Assembly: GCA_027943335.1 (NCBI GenBank)
Contig: BSBK01008425.1
Location: 62,001-126,000, forward strand
DNA from: Chamaecyparis obtusa
Taxonomy: Eukaryota > Streptophyta > Pinopsida > Cupressales > Cupressaceae
Direction: 5' to 3'
Length of the DNA: 64,000 nt
Shown: piece by piece, positions 55,787-64,000 of the stretch
Layout: every line of letters begins with the position of its first letter
Position numbering within the stretch: position 1 is the stretch's first letter
Notes under the pieces: generated by a model
Told to the model about the DNA's origin: nothing
Database searches by the model: none
Seen by the model: the letters and a program-made list of their open reading frames with translations, nothing else
Translations under genes and position numbers: made by a program

Positions 55787-56065
55787 TGAAATGACCGCAT
55801 TCTACTGGTGTCTTGCCGTAGCCAGTGCTTTATCTCTATTATTTGATGTTATTGGTGCTTGTGCTCAAGGGTATCGATTCATTGTATTCAAATGTTTGGA
55901 TTCATGTTTGTTGATATTACTGGCATAGATGTTTAATGACACCATTGTAAATTACTGTCACTGAAATGACCGCATTCTACTGGTGTTGTGCCCTAGCCTG
56001 TGCTTTAACTCCATTATTTGATGTTATTGGTGCTTATGCTCAAGGATATCCATTTTTTTGAAATG
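55787..56065 (+). repeat. Tandem duplication, 170 bp period
   Basis: GAAATGACCGCATTCTACTG occurs at about 55791 and 55961, each followed by a matching ~100 bp including TTATTTGATGTTATTGGTGC. Confidence 0.85.
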
Positions 56066-56087
56066 TTGACTGTGGTTATCGAATGGA

Positions 56088-56840
56088 CAGCCCATGAGCT
56101 TCTAGCTAGGTGCCATTTGTATTGATAGCTTAGGGCATCAAATGTATTGTATCATTGATAGTTGATACTTTGTTAAAAGGAAATATGACAAAGAATGATT
56201 TTTATTTAGTTTCTCTATTTTGATCCCTAAGTGGCTTACAACCCTAGAGAAGTATATGCAGATTTACAGATGCAATTGTAGGATACATAGCAGCTGATAA
56301 CTCATAATAAATCCATGCATCCAATTTGAATAGCAATTAATACAAAGAACTAGGGTCCTCCAATAACCCAATCATCCGGATCTTGACTATCCCCTCAACC
56401 AGTGACCCTTCAAAATTGGGTTATCATGTAATCAGTGAGTGATCCTTCATTCTCTTAGTGAGCTTCTAGGTAGGCGCCATTTGTATATTTGATAGCTTAG
56501 GGCATCAAATGTATATTGTATCATTGATAGTTGAGACTTTGTTAAAAGGAAATAGGACAAAGAACGATTTTGATTTAGTCTCTGTATTTTGATCCCTAAG
56601 TGGCTTACAACCTTAGAGAAGTATATGGAGATTTATGGATGCAGTTGCAGGATACATAGCAGCTGATAATTTATAAGAAATCCATGCATCCAATTTGAAT
56701 AGCAATTACCACAAAGAAATAGGGTCCTGCAATGGTGCAATCATCCGGACCTTGACTATCCCTTCAACCAGTGACCCTTCAAAACTGGGTTATCATGCAA
56801 TCAGTGAGTTATCTTTCATTCTCCTGGTCTGCCCTGCATC
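56088..56840 (+). repeat. Tandem duplication, about 370 bp period
   Basis: Two adjacent units, 56088-56457 and 56459-56840, share long identical runs (TAGCTTAGGGCATCAAATGT, GATCCCTAAGTGGCTTACAA, TCCATGCATCCAATTTGAAT). A third partial unit begins at about 57063 (GTTGCAGGATACATAGCAG). Confidence 0.88.
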
Positions 56841-57064
56841 CAAACATATTGGAAATACACAATAGAATGATAACAAGTCTTTCACAATCCCCCTTCCCTC
56901 AAGGAATACTATCAACCATCCCTTCCACATAGCATTTCACTATTTTATGAGTGGATTGTATAGGAATAGTTAACATTAAACAAGGAGCAAACTCCTCAAC
57001 ACATCTTGGAAAGCATTGAATTCAATAATAAATGAAACCTAACACCAACACTATTCCTTCCATA
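56777..57064 (+). repeat. Dispersed repeat, copy 1 (copy 2 at 58456-58796)
   Basis: This segment recurs in direct orientation at 58456-58796: GGTTATCATGCAATCAGTGA, ACTATTCCTTCCA and CAAGGAGCAAACTCCTCAAC are shared. The second copy has an extra duplication of its first 45 bp. The intervening 57120-58450 is single-copy here and without ORFs. Confidence 0.85.
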
Positions 57065-58455
57065 GTTGCAGGATACATAGCAGTCGATAATTCACAAGAA
57101 ATCCATGCATCAAATTTTTATAAGGATATCCTACTAATCAATAGGAATTTTCTTGAGATCACCAATGATTATGCATTTTGATGGCAATGTGCTAGTTCAA
57201 AAGGATAATATAAATCTGAAATAATTTTTTTTTTCTGATTTTCTCAAATTATAAATGTGGTTAAAGGGAAAATATTATGTGGAAAACCCACAAACCAAGC
57301 TAACAAATGATTGTACATCAAATTATTCCTATATTCATTCAAGTATTGCTATGCTTTAGCTACCTGACCTTTGAGCTTCATCTAGAGGAATGTGTAGCTT
57401 TAAGATAGAGTTACTTCTTGGGCCTTATAATAGGGTGGAATATGATCAAGATTTGTTTAGGTTGTATTTTTGTTAGTCCCATTGTTAGGTTCTTATAGTT
57501 CATGGTTTGAATCTATTATGGTTGTGTAAGGGATTTGTAGATGCTTTTTCTAACGTAATTATTGGACACCATGATTGGAACAACTAGTTGTTGGATATTG
57601 TACACATGAATCATATCTGTCAATGGTTCCTTGTGTTCAAGAATTCATTGATCAATCTTTGAGATTTATTGTCCCAACTTTAAAAGAGTGATAAAAGATA
57701 TAGTGAGTGCTATCTTTTCCAAGTGTTTTGTGGGTGCTATTATCTTCTAGGAGTAATTGCTAGAACCAAATTATGTTCTTTGCCTCTAGTAAATATTGCA
57801 GACACAACCATCTTCTTGGTGAAGGGTTTCTTCCATCCCCATGAGGCACTATTGCATGATTTCCATTCCCTTGTAGTATACTGAACCTACTTTAATACAA
57901 GTGTGCACTATTTTGGGTTCCATAATTTATGGCCCCTACACTATGGTTGTTAGCCTAATTAAGATAGGCCTACCTTTGCATATAATAAGAGGCCAATATG
58001 AAACAAACATCTAGAGGTTAGGGGGTTGTTCCCTGTCCATAATTTATTATTTAAGTGCTAAGTGATGATGGGCATATCGTGTAATTCATACCTAGTGTGT
58101 CTCTTTCTTTCTCTCCACATTTCACATTAGGAGTATATGTTATAAAATACTAATGAAATCAACTATAGGTCAAATCTAATCAAAATTGTAATATAAAGAT
58201 TAAAATAAATCTTGAAGAAATATGGGAACCATTTTTGATAGATATTGTACAAACGAAGAGAATACTCCAAAGAGGAAATGCTTCAATGTGGAACAATTGA
58301 AGGACAATATTTTACTTTTATATGCACATCTGCAATGTTTTTGATATATTTCTGAGATAACAAAACCATAGAAAGAATAGCATATAGAAGAAAGTAAAGA
58401 ATAATGATCATACTTTGAGATATTGTGGAAAATTAAAGGAAATAATGCTTGGTGG

Positions 58456-58796
58456 GGTTATCATGCAATCGGTGAGTGATCCTTCATTCCCCTCTTACAG
58501 TGACCCTTCAAAATCAGGTTATCATGCAATCAGTGAGTGATCCTTCATTCTCCCGGTCTGCCTTGCATCCAAACATATTGAAAATACACAATACAATGAT
58601 AACATGTCTTTCAAAATCCCCTTTCCCTCAAGGGACACTGTCAACCATCCCTTCCACATAGCACTTCACTATTGTATGAGTGGATTGTGCAGGAACAATT
58701 AACATTAAACAAGGAGCAAACTCCTCAACACATCTTGGAAACCATTGAATTCAATAATAAATGAAACCTAACACCAACACTATTCCTTCCATTCAC
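58456..58796 (+). repeat. Dispersed repeat, copy 2
   Basis: Second copy of 56777-57064, see that entry. GGTTATCATGCAATC appears twice at its start (58457 and 58518). The ORF 58476-58661 is accidental. Confidence 0.85.
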
Positions 58797-58992
58797 TTCT
58801 ACCAAGAATAAAATATTTAATCTATTCAACATTACATATAATCGTTAGACAATTACATTTCCTGATTGTGTAGAGGAACAGTCATGACCAAAATGATCAA
58901 AACTACTTTCATCCTTGCACAAGCTATTCCTCACTCTTAATGAGTTATAAACATGCCATTGTTTCAATTTTGCTTGCGAGTTATGATAATTT

Positions 58993-59200
58993 TTGTAAAC
59001 ATGTCATTGGTTCAATTTAGTGTATTCATTTTTGTCAGACAAATCTTCATTGTCTTCTGATTGTCTTCTTTATATAGTAGCATGTATTAATTGGTTGACA
59101 AATAAAGAAGCATTTAGACAATCGGAAGACAATGAAGATAATTTTAAATGCATCTAACACAATTTTTTTTTACAAAACTGAACCAATGACATGTTTACAA
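58993..59200. mobile_element. 208-bp foldback (MITE-like) element
   Basis: Ends are perfect 22-bp inverted repeats: 58993-59014 (TTGTAAACATGTCATTGG and four more bases) and 59179-59200. The arms continue with good pairing (ATCTTCATTGTCTTC at 59043 against GAAGACAATGAAGAT at 59126), leaving a short loop around 59080-59100. A partial extra copy of the end (ACATGCCATTGTTTCAATTT) lies at about 58951. No coding capacity. The superfamily is not evident and no clear target-site duplication was seen. Confidence 0.75.
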
Positions 59201-60093
59201 CAAAGAAATAGAATGATAATAATATGCTGAAATTGTATTCTATTTAATACACGCCAAAGGACCAGTCCCAATAATTCTTAAACATACTTTATCTGATATG
59301 ATGAATTCTTAAACAATTAAGGTTGGAGTAGACATAGTTATCACATAGTTTTTTTGTGTGGTACAAGGAATATTTGACTGATTAAGAGTGAGGCCTTTAG
59401 AATCTCATATAAATTTGGCCGATTAAGATGAGAAGAAAAACACAATTTATTAGTTAAATTTTTTAATTTCATGTATTTTTTCTCCTATTTATTAGGTGCA
59501 TGAGTTGAAGGTTGAATGTAAGAGTATTATAATGTTATGTTACCTTAAATCTCTAGTTTTTGATACTCCTATGATGATCTTTCTTAGTAAGTATTTTATT
59601 TTATTGTTTTTTGAATAACATATTGGGCAAATACAAAATTGTGTACTTCTACAGGACAGTTAAAACAAAATTGAAGCATCAAACAAGACTTGATCAAGTT
59701 GCAGGTGGAACGTGCACTCAAATAGAAAGTAATGTAGAATAACAAAATAAGTAATTTGTCGTGTCTACATTTTGTTATTTTCTAAGATTACATCCATGTT
59801 CTATATTCACAGAATGGTTCAAAATTAAAATTTACAATTCGATAAAAGTACTGACGAGTGTTGTTTCCTGCACCCTCAATCAACAACTTGCCTCCACTTT
59901 TTTTTTGATTTACAAACTACTATATTATTTGAATATCTTTCTTTCTTGCCACAATAAGAAAGAGTATGAGGTGGAAGACTACAATAATAGAAGTGTTTCA
60001 ATTTGGTATACTATACTACAACATCATTTCATAACTAAGTTTTCAATTTCTATATATAATTAGGTTATAGATAATCTAAGTGAAGAAGCATCA
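59201..60093. other. CACTA 5' noncoding region
   Basis: AT-rich, probably the promoter or leader region of the transposase gene. The ORF 59761-60063 has no family similarity. Nothing else recognised. Confidence 0.5.
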
Positions 60094-63000
60094 TGTTAGA
60101 CAATCCAAGTGAATAAGGTAATGGGGATGCAATCAATAGATTGTGCTCGAACTTGAAAAAAAAAGGCAATGGAAAATGTTATTGTCCCTGCAATAATTGT
60201 AAGGGCTTAAACATTAGAAAATTGCTAATCAAAACAGCTAAGAGACATTGTAGGGATAATGGTCATATTGAAGGAGGCTTTGATTATCATAAATTGGTAA
60301 GTTTTTCATTATATTTATTCAACAATTAATATATATATGAAATACACCTGATGATGAAAACATTATCATGGTTTATTTATGTTCATCATTTTAATATAGG
60401 TGAACCTCCCTAGGGGAGTACGTGATATGGACCATGGAGGTGCGAATATTGAGAATATGACTTTGGAAGTGGAAGATCATGGAGGTGTGAATATTAAAGT
60501 TGAAGATTATGATCCCATGGAAGATGACAATGATGCGCCAGATGATGGTACTAATACATTGATCCATGACACATTTGGTATTGACACAAGTGATGATGAT
60601 GATCATGATGATGTTGATGTCATCCATGATATACCTCTACTTGAGAAGGTAGCCACACCCCTTTATGAAGGCTCCCAAACAACTCTTCTCTCTGCTATAT
60701 TGTTGTTGTTGAACTTGAAAGTTATAAATGGTTTATCCAACACAGTTATGTCACGTATGCTATGGTATGTCACATATGTCATTATAGTAATTAAATGGTG
60801 AAACATGTACCATAAATATTGTTAATATTAACAACATATATTATTTTCTACAGATTGATAGGTGAGTTCTTGTTACCACCATCGAATATTCTCCCTCGCT
60901 CATACCGAGAATTATGTGCCGCTATAAAAGATATTGGAATAGAGTATCAAGTAATAGATGCTTGTCCCAATGATCATATTATTTATCATAAAGAACATGA
61001 ATTTGCAATAGAATGCCCTAAATGTCATACGAGTAAATATCAAACAAATCAAATAACAAAAAATGTGCTTCACAAAGTTCTTCGTTACATCTCCATTATA
61101 CCACGTTTGCAAAGATTATTTAGGTGGAGTAGCTTGACATAATTTATGGATTACCATGCACACAATAGGAGTCAAGATGACATTATTTGAATGCCTGTGA
61201 ATGGTTCTATATTTAAGGACATAGAGGAAAAGTGATCGCACTTTATCGAAGAACCTCGAAAACTCAAGCTTTCAGTGGCAGCGGATGGTCTCAATCCATT
61301 TGGAGAGCTAAGATCTATTTGCACTGTTTGGCCTGTTTTTGTCATCAACAATAACATTCCTCCATGGATGTCAATAAAGAGGGAGCACATTATGTTGGCA
61401 ATGATTGTTCCAAGTATTTGATTATTTAATAGTTATTTGCATGTAATTATAAATCTTGTAGTAAAATGGTCACAATAATTATGTAATGTTGTTGTTCATT
61501 CAACCAAGTAAATACCAAGTTAAAGATATGAATGTTTATATTGAGCCTCTTATCGACGAGTTGGAGTTATGAAAATGTGTCACTATGTATGCCATCTCTA
61601 GACCAATAAGAGACATACAATTTCAATTTCATGCAATGCTTGTATAGACAATACATGATGCCTCAGGGCTAACACATTTTTCAGGTATGTTATGGTGAAT
61701 TCAAGTTGCACATGATAATTCTAAAAATAAAAATTAACATATTTAATCCAATTGTATCATTACCTTGTAGGTCTTCAAACAAAATAAAAATTTGCATGTC
61801 TAGTTTGTGGTCCAAAGATGAAATCTCGTTATTCAAAAAGTTTAAGAAATCAGGTGTTTGATGAGTATAGAAAATTTCTCCATAAAATCATAACTATCGA
61901 ATTACCGAAAAATATCTTTTCAATGGGAAATAAGAGACTACATCTAAGCCACTGAGAATGACACCTCACTTATGAAAGTTGGAATATAATAGAATTAATC
62001 GTCAAGGTACTACCATTCTACTTAATGATTTATGTTAGAATTTGTATATTTTTATTGTGTTTTGTTTGTTGATTATGTGATTGATGATCGTGAATGTCGT
62101 CAAAGCAACATTATTGAGCACCTTCCAAAGAGACTAAAGAGTTATCCTAGATAATTTAGTAGGTTGCCCTACTACGAGCAGTTGCTTGATGTGCATTTGT
62201 TTGATACTATGTATATTGGAAATAATGTAACAGAGACATTGTGGAAGATATTGGATAGAAGGCATGACAAAGAAAAAATTATCAAAATTTGTAGCGACAT
62301 TCATGAATCCAATCATGCAATAAAATTTTTTATTGAATCAAATAGAAATGGAGAACGGATTAATAAAAGTGCCCTTCCTTGGTTATTAACAGAACAACAA
62401 GGTGATGTCATAAAAGAAGTCATATGAAAAATTTGATTTTCTATAAGATTTGCTGCAAACATAAGCAGTACCATTTAAAAAAAAGGTGAATTTGGGCAAG
62501 GGTTGAAAATGCATGATTGACATACTTTCATCAAGGTAAGTCATGTTCTTTTGTATTTACAATATATTTGTAAACTGCATGTACTTCTCATTGTATTATA
62601 TGAGAAAAGAATGACATGATTATTTTTATAGTTGTTGCAGTATGTGCTACCCCTATCTCTTGTAGAGAACTTCGACAATAACATCAAACAAGTGATATAT
62701 GATCTTAGAAAATACATGAGGTAAGCAATGATATCTGTTCAATTTATTTTATATATATTGTAAAGTCTCATGTTTATATATTTTTCTGTCTTGAAAGTCT
62801 TGTAGGTGGTTGTCATCTAAAAAAATCCATAGAGCAAATATAAAATACTAGAAAAGAAGAATTTTTCTTCTAATGTGTGAAATGCAAAAGTGTCTACCTT
62901 CAACCTTTTTTAATGCACAAGAACACTACCTCATACACCAAGTTGAGGAGATTGAAATGTGTGGACCCATACACACTCGGTTAATGTGGATGGTTGAGAG

Positions 63001-63912
63001 ACACTTGAAAATTTTGAAAGCTTTGGTTCGGCAAAGAGCATGTCCCGAGGGTTCTATGGTGGAGGGATATATGGTATACCAGACTATGGTGTATGTTACT
63101 GAATATCTTCCTAAGCTTGTAGCAAAGATCCATATAGATCGTATTTGAGATCTCGACACCATTAGAAAATTCGAAAGGGAGTACTTGGTGGGGGAAGGTA
63201 GAATGAGAAAAGTGAGAGGTAATAAATTATAAAATGTTATTGTAGTTGTTAATTAATTCTTAATCTTCAAAATTAATCGGTTGTAAGTCATTTATTTATT
63301 TTTTGTACAGCTGCTCGAGAGTGGGATGCAATACATTTGTATATTGCAAACAATCAAGATTGGATGACAAAATAGATTGACCGATGTCATCATTTAGGTC
63401 ACACAGTAACATGGGAAGCTGTCTCTTCATTGGTTAATGAAGCTCATCATAACGGAGATCCAAATGTTACCCAAAGGGAAATAGATTTAGCACATGGTTT
63501 AAAAGATTTTCAGGTACATATAAATTTTTTAATCACTCGTACGTTTATGAACTCTTGATGCATTAATTTATGCATGTTTGACATATTTTTGTAGGTCAAA
63601 CACCACAAGGCTATGTTTTGTAATGGTCATAAATTTCGCATCAAAAAGTTGGATGACACAAAGAAAACTTGTGATTTTGGGATAAGTGCAGTCTTTCAGG
63701 TGACTAATATTTCATTTAGAAATGACTTACATCTTCGAAAGTCCAAAAATTGATACTGACATTTTGGATGATATACTTAAGTGTGACTTTAATTTCTTCA
63801 GATTAGTTCTCTTCATCGTCAGATGGTATAGGCTACGACTTAATCAAAATAATCATAATAAAATTGTTATTGAACATGACAATGAATTTCTAATGATTAA
63901 TATAAAGTGGTG
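60094..63912 (+). pseudogene. CACTA transposase (TNP2-type), with introns, incomplete
   Basis: Exon 1 (from about 60094) has the transposase-associated domain: GNGKCYCPCNNCKGLNIRKL with Cys pairs, and a His from YHKL. A likely intron is 60297-60399 (GTAAG...AG). Exon 2 is acidic (DTSDDDDHDDVDVIHD) and starts the Transposase_21 domain (PLYEGSQTTLLSAILLLLNL); a second intron is about 60765-60853. Then LIGEFLLPPSNILPRSYREL, IDACPNDHIIYHKEHEFAIE with CPKCHTSKYQ, VLRYISIIPRLQRLF and, past a stop, LSVAADGLNPFGELRSICTV and NIPPWMSIKREHIMLAM. 62164-62427 (YYEQLLDVHLFDTMYIGNNV) continues it. DUF4218 follows at 62870-63150 (LPSTFFNAQEHYLIHQVEEI, ALVRQRACPEGSMVEGYMVY) and a DUF4216-like end at 63600-63912 (RLVLFIVRWYRLRLNQNNHN). 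Stops and frameshifts show decay. Confidence 0.88.
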
Positions 63913-64000
63913 AATACACTTAAAAATGGTTTCATTAATTCATTAAATATTTATTATTTAATTAATATTAACTTGATAAATTAATTAAATATTTATTATT

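Larger units (their letters stand above)
55463..64000 (+). mobile_element. CACTA (En/Spm) DNA transposon, left part; continues beyond the window
   Basis: Evidence for the family is the TNP2-type transposase on the plus strand from about 60094. The left end is placed at TACTACATTTGGGG (55463), a CACTA-type terminus with one change, because GC-rich subterminal motifs of the CACTA kind follow: CCGACGGG (55497), CCGATGAT (55549), GTCGGT (55559) and CCGATGGG (55567). Between terminus and gene lie about 4.5 kb of repeat-rich noncoding DNA. The right end is outside the window. Confidence 0.75.

Noticed and set aside
1..64000. tRNA, rRNA, CRISPR and bacterial operon features
   Set aside because: No cloverleaf-like, rRNA-like or regularly spaced repeat sequence was seen; tRNA-like matches are only the primer-binding sites. 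A tRNA scan could not be run.

Overview
This is a gene-poor, AT-rich stretch of a large plant nuclear genome. Almost everything recognisable is a decayed transposable element: Ty1/copia, Ty3/gypsy of the Tat type, Ty3/gypsy chromovirus-like elements, L1-type LINE pieces and a CACTA (En/Spm) transposon. Archaeal-type RNase H (aRNH) in the gypsy polyproteins and a TNP2-type transposase show that the host is a land plant. Two Tat elements with multi-kilobase LTRs, with no convincing host gene in 64 kb, suggest a big-genome seed plant, plausibly a gymnosperm; that last step is inference. No rRNA, tRNA, CRISPR or bacterial feature was seen.

Layout. 1-0.9 kb: end of a copia integrase (+). 0.9-3.4 kb: unassigned, with a degenerate minisatellite. 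3.4-19.8 kb: Tat-A on the minus strand (3' LTR, integrase, aRNH, RNase H, RT, protease with G-patch, gag, leader, PBS, truncated 5' LTR). Its 3' LTR carries a plant-mobile-domain (PMD) fragment and its gag is split by a probable solo LTR. 19.8-21.3 kb: the rest of a copia element (RT end, RNase H, 3' LTR), probably the partner of the fragment at position 1. 21.3-28.4 kb: mostly unassigned, with one poly(A) retroposon.

28.4-54.4 kb: Tat-B on the minus strand, with long LTRs and the domain order gag-protease-aRNH-RT-RNase H-integrase. Its aRNH lies upstream of RT, unlike Tat-A. It is broken by three LINE pieces, a poly(A) retroposon and a 12.45 kb block (41311-53760) of two related chromovirus-like elements lying head to head: Chr-A (-) and Chr-B (+). 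Their 5' LTRs are both truncated at the shared junction.

54.4-55.5 kb: nothing recognised. 55.46 kb to the right edge: left end, repeat-rich 5' part and intron-containing transposase gene of a CACTA element that runs out of the window.

Reading order of events: Tat-B is older than the Chr-A/Chr-B block and the LINE pieces inside it, and Tat-A appears to interrupt the copia element. Every coding region carries stops or frameshifts, so none of these elements looks autonomous. The most unusual items are the two aRNH positions in neighbouring Tat elements, a 16-bp perfect palindrome within a family of CTCGTACGAC-like motifs in the Tat-A leader, the PMD piece inside one LTR only, and protein-like relics inside the Tat-B LTRs.
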